A stretch of 64,000 nucleotides of DNA from Paenibacillus sp. FSL M7-0420 (lineage in GTDB: Bacteria; Bacillota; Bacilli; Paenibacillales; Paenibacillaceae), in NCBI RefSeq assembly GCF_038002345.1, contig NZ_JBBOCJ010000001.1, forward strand, positions 2,542,001 to 2,606,000. The letters are read 5' to 3'. Positions 56,808 through 64,000 of this stretch are shown here, piece after piece. Each line of letters starts with the position of its first letter. Within the stretch, counting starts at the first letter, position 1. Below the pieces are notes generated by a model that made no database searches, had not been told where the DNA came from, and saw only the letters and a program-made list of their open reading frames with translations. A program made the translations under genes and the position numbers.

Positions 56808-57773
56808 TTAGCCCTTGACGGCACCAATTATAATTCCTTTGACAAAAAATCTCTGGAAGATCGGATATACCAGCAGGATCGGTGCGACTACGATAATGGT
56901 TACAGTCATGCGGATGGAGGTCGAGGTCTGCTTGGTCGCCAGAGTAGCCATCGCCGTGGATCCGGCATTCTGCAGGTTGACCATGGTGGACAAGGAGCTC
57001 GCCTGGTTGATGTAGTTATACAGAATGAACTGCAGGCTGTAGAGCTTGCTGTCCGTCACCAGCAGGAGCGTATCTTGGAAGGAGTTCCACTGGTTGACTG
57101 CCGAGAAAATGGCAACGGTTGCAAGGATCGGCTTGCTGATCGGCAGAATGACTTTGTAGAAAATCGTGAAGATTCCTGCACCGTCAATGCTGGCCGCCTG
57201 CTGAAGCTCCTTCGGTGTTGCCTCCACGAAGGTTTTGACCAGGATAATGAAGAAAGGAGCAACAACGGACGGAAGAATATAAGCCAGGAAGTTGTCCGTC
57301 AGATGCAGCGATCTCATGGTCAGATACCAGGGGATGATCCCGGCGTTGAAGAACATTGTGATGATGGTGAAGCGGTACCAGAATTTCTTGCCCCACATAT
57401 CCTCCTGAGCGAACATGAATCCGAGGAAGGCCGAAGCGCCGACCGTCAGTAACGTACCGATCACGGTTCTGCCGAGGGAAATCATGAACGCATTGCCCAG
57501 ACCCGGGATTTTGAATACATCGACATAGTTCTGGAAATGAATCCCCTTAGGCCAGAAAATAATTTCGCCTTTAGCGCTTAGGTCGTTCGCGCTGATCGTA
57601 TTGATAATGATCGAGTAGAACGGGTAAACGCAGATGAAGGCGAACAGTGAGAACAGGATATAGATAATAGTAGAGATGATTTTATCGGTAGCGCTGACCT
57701 GCATTTTGACCGTTTTTTTGGTGATGTCGATCTCCCGGGTGTTTGGCGTAAGACTGGTCTGGTTGTCACTCAT
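56808..57773 (-). CDS. ABC sugar importer permease, YtcP/AraQ type (fourth importer)
   Basis: A 321-residue permease. Membrane segments begin at IISTIIYILFSLFAFICVYPF; the EAA-like loop is QAASIDGAGIFTIFYKVILP. The C-terminus is APILLVYPIFQRFFVKGIIIGAVKG. AGGAGAGGG precedes the ATG, which overlaps the TGA of the upstream permease (ATGA), so the two are coupled. The binding protein gene follows after 46 bp, without the hairpin found in the other modules. Confidence 0.94.
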   Translation of the reverse strand: MSDNQTSLTPNTREIDITKKTVKMQVSATDKIISTIIYILFSLFAFICVYPFYSIIINTISANDLSAKGEIIFWPKGIHFQNYVDVFKIPGLGNAFMISLGRTVIGTLLTVGASAFLGFMFAQEDMWGKKFWYRFTIITMFFNAGIIPWYLTMRSLHLTDNFLAYILPSVVAPFFIILVKTFVEATPKELQQAASIDGAGIFTIFYKVILPISKPILATVAIFSAVNQWNSFQDTLLLVTDSKLYSLQFILYNYINQASSLSTMVNLQNAGSTAMATLATKQTSTSIRMTVTIIVVAPILLVYPIFQRFFVKGIIIGAVKG

Positions 57774-58684
57774 ACAATGCCCTCTCCTCTCAGCATTTTG
57801 GACAGCCCGTTCACCGAAAAGAGAAGCACCACGCTGATTACACTCTTCAGCATACTGATCGCAACGGAGACGGAATAGCTGCCGCCGCCCATGGCGAGGT
57901 TATACACATATAGATCAAGAACCTGAATAGTGTCCTTGTTAAACGCATTTTGGAAGACGAAATATTGCTCCAATCCGTTATTCAGGAAGCTTGCAATCTG
58001 GAGCATCAGGAGGACGAAGTAGGTTGGCATCATGCTTGGCAATACGACATGGCGGATCACCTGCATCCGGGTAGCCCCATCCACATAAGCCGCTTCATAC
58101 AGCGATTCGTCGATGCCCATGATGGCCGCGATGTACAGAATGGCAGACCAGCCGAGTGTCTTCCAGGTAGCCCAGGCCCACATGGTCCACCAGACATGCT
58201 CTGAGCTCTGCAGGAACATTGTAGGTGAATCGGTCAGCCCGGTCATATGCAGGAAGCCGTTGACCATCCCCTCACTGGAGAACATGGAGAAGGCGAGGGA
58301 GTACACCAGCACCCAACTGATAAAGTTCGGCAGCGTGGTGACCGTCTGGATGAATTTGCGGAAACGTACCGCCTTGATCTCGGTCAGGAAGATGGCGAAG
58401 ATCATCGGGAGCCAGGAAAAGAGGATACCCAGTCCGCTGATGCCGAAGGTATTCCAGATGACCTGCATCAGCTGATCGATCTTGACCTGATTCTCAACCA
58501 GGGAATGGAACCATTTGAAGCCGACAAACTCGGATTGTGACAATGGGATAGGCGGGGTGTAGTCAAAAAATGCATATACCCATCCATAGAGCGGATAGTA
58601 CGCAAAGACAGCGAGTAAAAGCATAAAGGGAGAGATGTACAGGAATTTCCGGAACGAATTGCTTCTCATGCACTGGCTGCGCAT
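57770..58684 (-). CDS. ABC sugar importer permease, LplB type (fourth importer)
   Basis: A permease of about 304 residues. The first segment is FLYISPFMLLLAVFAYYPLYGW, and the EAA loop is EAAYVDGATRMQVIRHVVLPS. Several in-frame ATGs are possible. The one at 58684 has GAGGAG 7 nt upstream; the longest (58774) has its G-rich site almost touching the ATG, and 58702 has only a weak site. It is the first gene of the minus-strand operon. Its promoter and an exact cre site lie about 135-190 bp upstream. Confidence 0.92.
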   Translation of the reverse strand: MRSQCMRSNSFRKFLYISPFMLLLAVFAYYPLYGWVYAFFDYTPPIPLSQSEFVGFKWFHSLVENQVKIDQLMQVIWNTFGISGLGILFSWLPMIFAIFLTEIKAVRFRKFIQTVTTLPNFISWVLVYSLAFSMFSSEGMVNGFLHMTGLTDSPTMFLQSSEHVWWTMWAWATWKTLGWSAILYIAAIMGIDESLYEAAYVDGATRMQVIRHVVLPSMMPTYFVLLMLQIASFLNNGLEQYFVFQNAFNKDTIQVLDLYVYNLAMGGGSYSVSVAISMLKSVISVVLLFSVNGLSKMLRGEGIV

Positions 58685-58817
58685 TGTTTCACTCCTCATC
58701 ATATTCTCTTTGTATGATTGCTTCCTGAAGCTAAGCCGGGGCAAGCAATCCTGAGTAACTTGTCTGGCTGTCATCCCCCTTCATAATAAAAGCAATGAAA
58801 AGCAAATGTGGAGCAAT

Positions 58818-58832
58818 TGATAACGCTTTCAT
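58818..58832 (-). promoter_or_regulatory. Exact cre (CcpA) site downstream of the minus-strand importer promoter
   Basis: Read on the minus strand, ATGAAAGCGTTATCA fits WTGNAANCGNWNNCW at every fixed position. It begins about 10 bp beyond the -10 box at 58843-58848, a typical roadblock position. Confidence 0.68.
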
Positions 58833-58842
58833 GTATGAAACT

Positions 58843-58871
58843 ATAATAAGTTATCGTCTATCTTCCTACAA
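58843..58871 (-). promoter_or_regulatory. SigA-type promoter of the minus-strand importer operon
   Basis: On the minus strand, TTGTAG (58871-58866) and TATTAT (58848-58843) are separated by exactly 17 bp. It points to the LplB-type permease gene. The rest of 58685-59036 shows no gene. Confidence 0.6.
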
Positions 58872-59036
58872 TGACCGATCCTCACCAATTATTGATCTAT
58901 TGTCAGGTGAAGGAGACGCGGACGAGAAGGGAAAGTGCATGGGAGGGGGAGCGAGAGTTGCAAGGGACACGGATGAAACGGGAGTTTATAGGAGCGGGAA
59001 GAAAGGAATACGGGAGGCTAAACGGAAACCCAGAGA

Positions 59037-59311
59037 GTGATGAGGGGTATTAATACACCTGATTTTATCAAAAGAGGGCGGATGAGTCGAATGAAGGGTA
59101 TTAATACACCTGATTTTATCAAAAGCGGGCGGATGAGTCGAATGAGGGGTATGAATACACCTAATTTCATCAAAAGCGGGCGGATGGACCGAATGAGGGG
59201 TATTAATACACCTGATTTCAACAAAAGTGGGCGGATGGACCGAATGAGGGGTATTAATACACCTGATTTCAACAAAAGTGGGCGGATGAGCCGAATGAAG
59301 GGTATTAATAC
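59037..59311. repeat. 51-bp-period tandem array 3, left part (five units plus the left end of a sixth)
   Basis: TATTAATACACC-type cores (one is TATGAATACACC) start at 59048, 59099, 59150, 59201 and 59252, and the sixth at 59303 is cut by the insertion element; all spacings are 51 bp. The unit reads as the core, then TGATTTYAWCAAAAG, then GGGCGGATGRRYCGAATGA. GGTATTAATAC gives a short palindromic centre. Sequence similarity to arrays 1 and 2 is not evident. A 17-residue repeat frame (RMRGINTPDFNKSG) is a consequence of the period. Confidence 0.95.
59302..59311. repeat. Left target-site duplication of the IS4-family element
   Basis: GTATTAATAC directly abuts the left inverted repeat and recurs at 60953-60962. 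It is itself a perfect palindrome and is the centre of the sixth array-3 unit. A 10-bp duplication fits the 10-12 bp known for IS4-family elements. Confidence 0.88.
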
Positions 59312-59354
59312 CAATGTCATTAAGATAAGATATAGAGCCAAAAACAAGAAAAAG

Positions 59355-59389
59355 GCAGGTTATCGAAAAGATAGCCTGCTCTTTTTTTG
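59355..59389 (+). terminator. Terminator inside the left end of the insertion element
   Basis: GCAGGTTATC (59355-59364) pairs with GATAGCCTGC (59370-59379, one G-U pair), with loop GAAAA and tail TCTTTTTTTG. It lies upstream of the transposase start. Confidence 0.82.
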
Positions 59390-59460
59390 CACAAAAAAAT
59401 CTTGACAATCCGTAGAAAACGTGTGGCGAAGCCCCTTGAAAAAACGAGGAGGTTACGCCA

Positions 59461-60783
59461 ATGAATGCTTATGCAAATTCGCTGAAAGACAGACTGACAT
59501 CTCTCATCCGTGAGATGGCGGCTGCCCCCGCGCCTTACGTCAGAAACCCGGGAAAGGATTTTACCCGAACGAAAAAACTACCCTTTGAAATGGTTATGCA
59601 AACCCTGATCTTTATGGGCGGCAACAGCCTCTATAAGGAACTGTTGGAATCGCAGGGCTATGACGTTAACACCGCAACTTCTTCTGCTTTTGTTCAGCAA
59701 AGAAATAAAATTTTGCCGTCTGCGGTCGAATCTTTGTTTCACACCTTTACCGCGTCCCATACGGAATTCAAGGATTATCGAGGCTATCGATTATTGGCCA
59801 TTGACGGTTCCGATCTGCATATTGCAACAGATCCTGCGGACCCGTTGACCTATTCTCAAAGTCAGCCCCACTCGAAAGGCTTTAACCTTCTGCACTTGAA
59901 CGCTGCTTATGACCTCTGTAACCGGCTTTACGTGGACGCCATCCTTCAACCTCGAAAGCTGCGCAACGAAGGAAGGGCGCTGTCCACGATGGTGGATCGG
60001 TCCCCTATTCAGGGGAACGTCATTGTGTTGGCGGATCGAGGATTGGAAAGCTACAATACGTTCGCGCATCTGGAACGGAAAGGATGGAAGTACGTCATAC
60101 GGGTCAAGGATTTGCATTCGAATGGCATTCTTTCGGGCTTGCACTTGACCTTTGAAGGGGCGTTTGATCAGGAGATTCACCTGACGCTGACTAAAAAACG
60201 AACGAAAGCGTTCAGGGATCACCCCGAAATCTATAAAATTCTTCCGGCCACCTCTAGCTTTGATTTTCTGGACATGCAAAAGAACCTGTTTTACCCGATT
60301 TCCTTTCGGGTGGTTCGTTTCCTCCTGCCCAGTGGCGATTATGAAACCGTCATTACCAATCTACCGGCTGCTGAATTCTCACCGGATGAACTCCGGGAAC
60401 TGTATCACCTGCGATGGGGGATTGAGACCTCTTTCCGGGCCTTAAAATACACCATCGGTCTGACCCATTTTCACGCAAAGAAGCAAGAGTCCATTACCCA
60501 AGAGATATTCGCAAGAATGATCCTCTACAATTTCGCTGAAATGATTACCTCGCACGTAGTCATTTCCCAAAAGGATAAACGGCACCTCTACCAAGTCAAC
60601 TTCACGGTGGCCGTTCACGTCTGTAGACATTTCCTGCGCTCCAAGGGCGATGGACCCCCGCCTGATGTGGAAGCTTTGATTCGCAAAAATATGTTGCCGA
60701 TTCGTCTCACCCGTCCTGGGCAAAGGAATACACGCAGAATACGTAGCAAATCCGCCATTAGCTTCGTCTACAGAGTAGCATAA
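59461..60783 (+). CDS. IS4-family DDE transposase
   Basis: A 440-residue transposase. The catalytic triad is D115 (LLAIDGSDLH), D192 (VLADRGLE) and E322. The IS4 signature Y-(2)-R-(3)-E-(6)-K is exact: Y315, R318, E322 and K329 in YHLRWGIETSFRALK. GAGGAGG precedes ATG 59461, and TTGACA at 59402 may be a -35 box, though no good -10 is seen. The frame is intact and ends 169 bp before the right inverted repeat. Confidence 0.95.
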   Translation: MNAYANSLKDRLTSLIREMAAAPAPYVRNPGKDFTRTKKLPFEMVMQTLIFMGGNSLYKELLESQGYDVNTATSSAFVQQRNKILPSAVESLFHTFTASHTEFKDYRGYRLLAIDGSDLHIATDPADPLTYSQSQPHSKGFNLLHLNAAYDLCNRLYVDAILQPRKLRNEGRALSTMVDRSPIQGNVIVLADRGLESYNTFAHLERKGWKYVIRVKDLHSNGILSGLHLTFEGAFDQEIHLTLTKKRTKAFRDHPEIYKILPATSSFDFLDMQKNLFYPISFRVVRFLLPSGDYETVITNLPAAEFSPDELRELYHLRWGIETSFRALKYTIGLTHFHAKKQESITQEIFARMILYNFAEMITSHVVISQKDKRHLYQVNFTVAVHVCRHFLRSKGDGPPPDVEALIRKNMLPIRLTRPGQRNTRRIRSKSAISFVYRVA

Positions 60784-60952
60784 TTCGGTTCGCATGAACA
60801 TTTTTTTAAGTGGATCTTCCATCCGCTTTGTTTGCTATGCGCTTTTTTCCTTCCTTACACCAAAAACAAACGGCATAGGACGTTTCCCCATACCGTTTTG
60901 GATTCTCTTTATTAATTCCAAACTTATCTTTGAACTTATCTTAATGACATTG

Positions 60953-61000
60953 GTATTAATACACCTGATTTCGGAAGAAGTGGGCAGATGAGCGGGCAGG
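60953..61000. repeat. Array 3, right remnant with the right target-site duplication
   Basis: GTATTAATAC (60953-60962) is followed by ACCTGATTTCGGAAGAAGTG and GGCAGATGAGCGGGCAG, the rest of the interrupted sixth unit. No further unit follows. The bases up to 61061 hold no gene. Confidence 0.85.
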
Positions 61001-61061
61001 TGCGAACTGGAACGCAACATTATACATAACGCACAGGCCGCTCACTCCACCCCCCTCCGCC

Positions 61062-61832
61062 TCAGGCAATGACGAAGCATTGCTTGCGGTATTCATTGGC
61101 GCTGGTTCCCGTGTATTCTCTGAATTTCTTGTAGAACCAGTCGATTTCCGAATATCCGACAGCGTCTGCAATCTCATAGATCTTCATGTCGGTCGTTTCC
61201 AGCAGCAGCTTGGCCTTCTCCATCCGCTGGCGCAGAAGATATTCGTTGAAGGACATCTTCTCCTGCTGCTTGAATTTCTGTCCGAGATAGGCGCAGTTGA
61301 AGTTCAGGGAGTCGGAAATCCGCTTGAGTGTAATATTATGATGGAGCTGCTCATCCACGTATTGCTTGATCGTACTGACGATCGGGCACGGGGAGGACGG
61401 CTCTTTTTGAATGGTGAACTGAGCATAATCCCGCTCCGCAGCAGCCGGTCTGCCGGCCGGAGCCAGCACCCGTCGAACCGCCTCCAGACTTCCGCCCAGC
61501 TCAGCCGGATCCACCGGGTCTGTTAAGTAATCGCTTACATTATAGAGTAAGGCTTGGCGCGCCAGCCCGAAATCTCCGCTGCCCCCGAGCAGAATAATCG
61601 GAACGGAGCTTCCCTGCCTGATCTGCTCACAGACTCGCATGCCCGGCGTATGGGCATCCCTGATATTCAGAAGAACCAGTGATATCCCCTCGCTGCGGAT
61701 CAGCCGCAGAACATCGGATGAATAATCAGCATGCGCATGAATGATGAAATTCTTAAGTCTGCTCCCTGCCATATAAGAAGCGATCTCCCGCACTTGGGCG
61801 TTTCGCTCTACACATAAGATTCTGTACAACAT
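61062..61832 (-). CDS. Atypical response regulator with degenerate receiver and AraC-like domain
   Basis: A 256-residue protein, half the length of the other regulators here. The first 115 residues follow the receiver fold (MLYRILCVERNAQ, ISLVLLNIRDA, VPIILLGGSGDFGLARQAL, VSDYLTDPVDPAEL) but the key residues are gone. The acidic pair is VE, the phospho-acceptor is N56, and the conserved Lys is D105. The C-terminal AraC domain is intact (LKRISDSLNFNCAYLGQKFKQ, IYEIADAVGYSEIDWFYKKF). It probably binds DNA without phosphorylation. No kinase gene is adjacent. It is divergent from the binding protein gene at 62086. Confidence 0.9.
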   Translation of the reverse strand: MLYRILCVERNAQVREIASYMAGSRLKNFIIHAHADYSSDVLRLIRSEGISLVLLNIRDAHTPGMRVCEQIRQGSSVPIILLGGSGDFGLARQALLYNVSDYLTDPVDPAELGGSLEAVRRVLAPAGRPAAAERDYAQFTIQKEPSSPCPIVSTIKQYVDEQLHHNITLKRISDSLNFNCAYLGQKFKQQEKMSFNEYLLRQRMEKAKLLLETTDMKIYEIADAVGYSEIDWFYKKFREYTGTSANEYRKQCFVIA

Positions 61833-61990
61833 GAAGACCCCGCTTTCAGAGAGAAGTTAAGCTTCCTTCATTCATTATGTGCAACAGAGCCGGGCGCTAC
61901 AATGTGCAATTCTTGCACCAGGCTCCATTTGTTTACCTGATCGGAATCCGGTTGCCCGGTGGATAAGGACTTGTGGACCCGACCTATAAT

Positions 61991-62048
61991 TTGACAGGTG
62001 AACACCTGAAGTTAGACGGGTTGCTGCCTGAAAATGTAAGCGCTAAAC
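61991..62048 (+). promoter_or_regulatory. Putative operator and cre-like site before the fifth binding protein
   Basis: The palindrome CAGGTG-AA-CACCTG (61995-62008) overlaps a TTGACA (61991-61996). ATGTAAGCGCTAAAC (62034-62048) keeps the cre core but has two mismatches at its 3' end. No convincing -10 box is visible, so the promoter itself is not assigned. Confidence 0.4.
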
Positions 62049-62085
62049 TTTCAAGGTAAGTCATTCATACTTGGGGGGACAGATC

Positions 62086-63474
62086 ATGCGGGCAAAAAAA
62101 GTAATGTCAGTATTCATTAGTATGTTGTTATTAGCGGCAACGACGGCATGTGGAGGAGCGGGGAACGGCGGAAACGCCGGCGGGGGAGCGTCAGCCCAGC
62201 CGGCAGCGGCTACGGAGACTCCGGCAGCTGAAGCCACTGCGGAAGCTACGCCCACTGCGGAGCCGAGCAATGCTACACCAGAAAAAGACTTCGATATGGG
62301 CGGCCGAACGATCAAGATTGTGTCCTGGTGGGATATGACGATTCCTGAGGACAATCCTGACAATATCCAGCGCTCGAAGAATCTGAAGGAATTGATGGCC
62401 AAGCATAATTTCAAGGTTGAATATGTAGCGCTGGACTTCGGTGAATACCAGAAGAAGGTAGTGGCTTCACTGGTCGCCGGTGAACCGCTTGGCGATATTG
62501 TCAGAATGGGCAAGGGCTATATGATTCCGGTGCTGACCAAGCAGGATATGTTCTGGCCGGTTGACGAGTATACCAAGAATGAGAATGCCTTCAATCAGCG
62601 GATGACTACAGAATTCTCACAATATGAGGGCCGGGGCTATGGCTTCTCGGAGAATGCGGGCAACCTGATCAGCGGGATATTCTATAACCGCACCCTGATG
62701 AAGAAGCTGGGCATGAAGCCGCTCCAGGAATATGTGAACGAGGATAACTGGAACTGGGAGACCTTCACCCAAGTCGCCAAAGAAGCGAACAAAGATACAG
62801 ATAACAACGGTAAATTTGATGTTTGGGGCTTGGCCTCCGGGGGGTTCCTGGAAATGGCGCTGGCCTCCAACGAGACCGATCTGACCGTTGACGACAAACA
62901 GAATCTCGATGATCCGAAGCTGCTGGAGGTCTTCAAGTTCATCGCCAAGCTGGGTGCCGAGAAGGTAGCACGGCCGACAGAAGGCGGGGACTGGCAGGAA
63001 CCGGCGCAGTTCTTCCGTCAGGGGAACACGCTGATGTATGCAGGAGCCGATTATGAGGCGAACGGCTTCAAGACGGATATGAAGGATTATGATATCGGCT
63101 TTGTTCCTTTTCCAAAAGGGCCTAATGCTACCGAATACCACAGTGTGGAATCCAATGTCCAGTTCCTGACCATCCCGAAGAAGGCCGAGAATCCGGATCA
63201 GCTGCTGTATATCTGGGAGAAGATCAACGATATCGAGTCGATCTACGATTATCCGAAGCAGGCTTCCCTGGAGAGCACGTATGACAACGAGGACGATATC
63301 AACAACGCCAAGCTGGTCGAAGGCGGCATGCTGCTCACGAACCATAATACCTTCTCGACCATGCCTTACTACGAGATGATTGACGAACTCAAGAAGGGAA
63401 CCTCGGCCTCTACTGTCATTCAGAAGTACAAGGCTAAGGTTCAGGCATCTGTAGACGCAGTTTACAAAAAATAA
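62086..63474 (+). CDS. Extracellular sugar-binding lipoprotein (family 1 type)
   Basis: A 462-residue binding lipoprotein. The signal peptide MRAKKVMSVFISMLLLAA ends at TTAC, followed by a Gly-rich and then an Ala/Thr/Glu-rich linker. The mature protein starts DMGGRTIKIVSWWDMTIPED, typical of family 1 sugar-binding proteins and different from the LplA type. GGGGGG lies 7 nt before ATG 62086; a TTG at 62071 is rejected. The atypical AraC-domain regulator is divergent and may control it. No permease genes follow within the window. Confidence 0.92.
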   Translation: MRAKKVMSVFISMLLLAATTACGGAGNGGNAGGGASAQPAAATETPAAEATAEATPTAEPSNATPEKDFDMGGRTIKIVSWWDMTIPEDNPDNIQRSKNLKELMAKHNFKVEYVALDFGEYQKKVVASLVAGEPLGDIVRMGKGYMIPVLTKQDMFWPVDEYTKNENAFNQRMTTEFSQYEGRGYGFSENAGNLISGIFYNRTLMKKLGMKPLQEYVNEDNWNWETFTQVAKEANKDTDNNGKFDVWGLASGGFLEMALASNETDLTVDDKQNLDDPKLLEVFKFIAKLGAEKVARPTEGGDWQEPAQFFRQGNTLMYAGADYEANGFKTDMKDYDIGFVPFPKGPNATEYHSVESNVQFLTIPKKAENPDQLLYIWEKINDIESIYDYPKQASLESTYDNEDDINNAKLVEGGMLLTNHNTFSTMPYYEMIDELKKGTSASTVIQKYKAKVQASVDAVYKK

Positions 63475-63487
63475 ACGGATACCGCAT

Positions 63488-63518
63488 GGAACAACAGTCC
63501 CCCGCGGACTGTTGTTCC
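63488..63518 (+). terminator. Stem-loop after the fifth binding protein gene
   Basis: A 13-bp perfect stem (GGAACAACAGTCC at 63488-63500 with GGACTGTTGTTCC at 63506-63518) and a 5-nt loop, followed by CATTCTTG without a T run. It again sits just after a binding protein gene. Confidence 0.75.
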
Positions 63519-63566
63519 CATTCTTGCTGAAATTTTATGATCCATCGCTTAAGGGGAGGAGTACGA

Positions 63567-64000
63567 TTGAATATTCGAATCAGGAACATAGCGATTATAT
63601 TGGTTGTTGTCCTGCTGGCCGGGACGATCTGGATATTTAATTCCCCGGGGCAGCCTGTGCATTCCGACTCTCCCGCAGTAGGCAAGTTCACGGCAGCCGC
63701 GCAGGACGCCGCAGAGGGCAGCTATGAAGCCTATCTGAAGCAGCATGCGAACGCCGCACGCCCTGACCGGGAGATCCGCATCGAAGGGGAGAGCTATTCC
63801 CCAGGCAGCGGAGATGTCTTCGAGGTGAAGCAGCAATTCGAGGGGCTTGACGGAGCAGCAGTCATTACCCCGGAATCGGGAACCATCTCCTGGGAGGTGC
63901 CGGTTCCGGAATCCGGGCTGTATAACCTCCGGGTTCATTATTATCCGGTGGAAGGCAAGAGCTCGTCGATTGAGCGTTCCTTATCCATCAACCGGGAGGT
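63567..64000 (+). CDS. Secreted or membrane-anchored protein, N-terminal part (cut by window edge)
   Basis: Opens at TTG 63567, with GGGGAGGAG about 6 nt upstream, and stays open to the window end (144 codons). An N-terminal signal or anchor segment (NIAIILVVVLLAGTIWIF) is followed by YEAYLKQHANAARPDREIRI and a sandwich-like domain (FEGLDGAAVITPESGTISW, SGLYNLRVHYYPVEG) that resembles carbohydrate-binding regions. I do not recognise the full protein. The position after a sugar-binding lipoprotein suggests a role in the same uptake system. Confidence 0.7.
   Translation, partial: MNIRIRNIAIILVVVLLAGTIWIFNSPGQPVHSDSPAVGKFTAAAQDAAEGSYEAYLKQHANAARPDREIRIEGESYSPGSGDVFEVKQQFEGLDGAAVITPESGTISWEVPVPESGLYNLRVHYYPVEGKSSSIERSLSINRE

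Larger units (their letters stand above)
59312..60952 (+). mobile_element. Complete IS4-family insertion sequence (1641 bp)
   Basis: The 18-bp perfect terminal inverted repeats CAATGTCATTAAGATAAG lie at 59312-59329 and, inverted, at 60935-60952. Flanking 10-bp duplications are intact, as is the transposase gene. A terminator at 59355-59389, between the left end and the transposase, would block read-in from outside. The element sits inside the sixth unit of repeat array 3; removing it plus one duplication restores a normal unit. This all suggests a fairly recent insertion. Confidence 0.93.

Noticed and set aside
58795..59040. Small ORFs between the minus-strand importer promoter and array 3
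   Set aside because: They overlap the promoter and cre site and show no ribosome site or recognisable sequence.
59037..59405. Open frame through array 3 with a 17-residue repeat
   Set aside because: It runs from the array into the insertion element's end, so the C-terminus would be created by the insertion; the reverse strand is also open.
60880..60952. Possible terminator hairpin near the insertion element's right end (AAACGGCATAGG with CCCCATACCGTTT)
   Set aside because: The pairing has mismatches on the plus strand and no T run in the right place; too weak to list as a feature.

Overview
The window looks like a chromosomal carbohydrate-utilisation region from a Paenibacillus-type Firmicute. 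The grounds are GC-rich codons with strong Gram-positive AGGAGG-type ribosome sites, lipoprotein signal peptides, many YesM/YesN-type two-component pairs and AraC regulators, and LplA/LplB/YtcP-type sugar importers. The species assignment is inference; no rRNA or other marker is present.

Layout. 1-3884: a window-truncated AraC regulator, a GH31 enzyme and a second AraC regulator. 4017-9120: a four-gene operon (lactonase, aldo/keto reductase, zinc dehydrogenase, GH95 alpha-L-fucosidase) that reads as fucose release and oxidation. 9121-10079: two 51-bp-period repeat arrays and a promoter overlapping a CcpA-type cre site. 10080-22942: module A, an importer (binding protein plus two permeases), response regulator, histidine kinase, second response regulator, then GH10 xylanase and two GH43 enzymes. 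22939-27326: AraC regulator, GH31 alpha-xylosidase-like enzyme, a third repeat array, AraC regulator. 27498-38802: GH43, then module B (response regulator, kinase, binding protein, two permeases) and a GH120 beta-xylosidase. 38879-50038: AraC regulator, GH115 alpha-glucuronidase and module C, with the same gene order as B. 50329-52798: two decayed GH43 genes. 52893-54727: GNAT protein and an esterase. 54965-58684: a fourth importer on the minus strand. 59037-61000: a fourth 51-bp array split by an intact IS4-family element. 61062-64000: an atypical response regulator, a fifth binding protein and the start of a secreted protein.

How it works together (inference). The set fits cytoplasmic breakdown of imported glucurono-arabinoxylan oligosaccharides: GH10 for the backbone, GH43 and GH120 for arabinose and xylose, GH115 for (methyl)glucuronic acid and an esterase for acyl groups. 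GH31 and GH95 would handle xyloglucan-like side chains. None of the glycoside hydrolases has a visible signal peptide, so five binding-protein-dependent importers feed them. No ABC ATPase is encoded here, so a shared ATPase elsewhere is implied. Exact or near cre sites lie upstream of all five transporter units.

The least explained signal is a family of intergenic tandem arrays. They differ in sequence but share a 51-bp period, and each unit carries a short inverted repeat.
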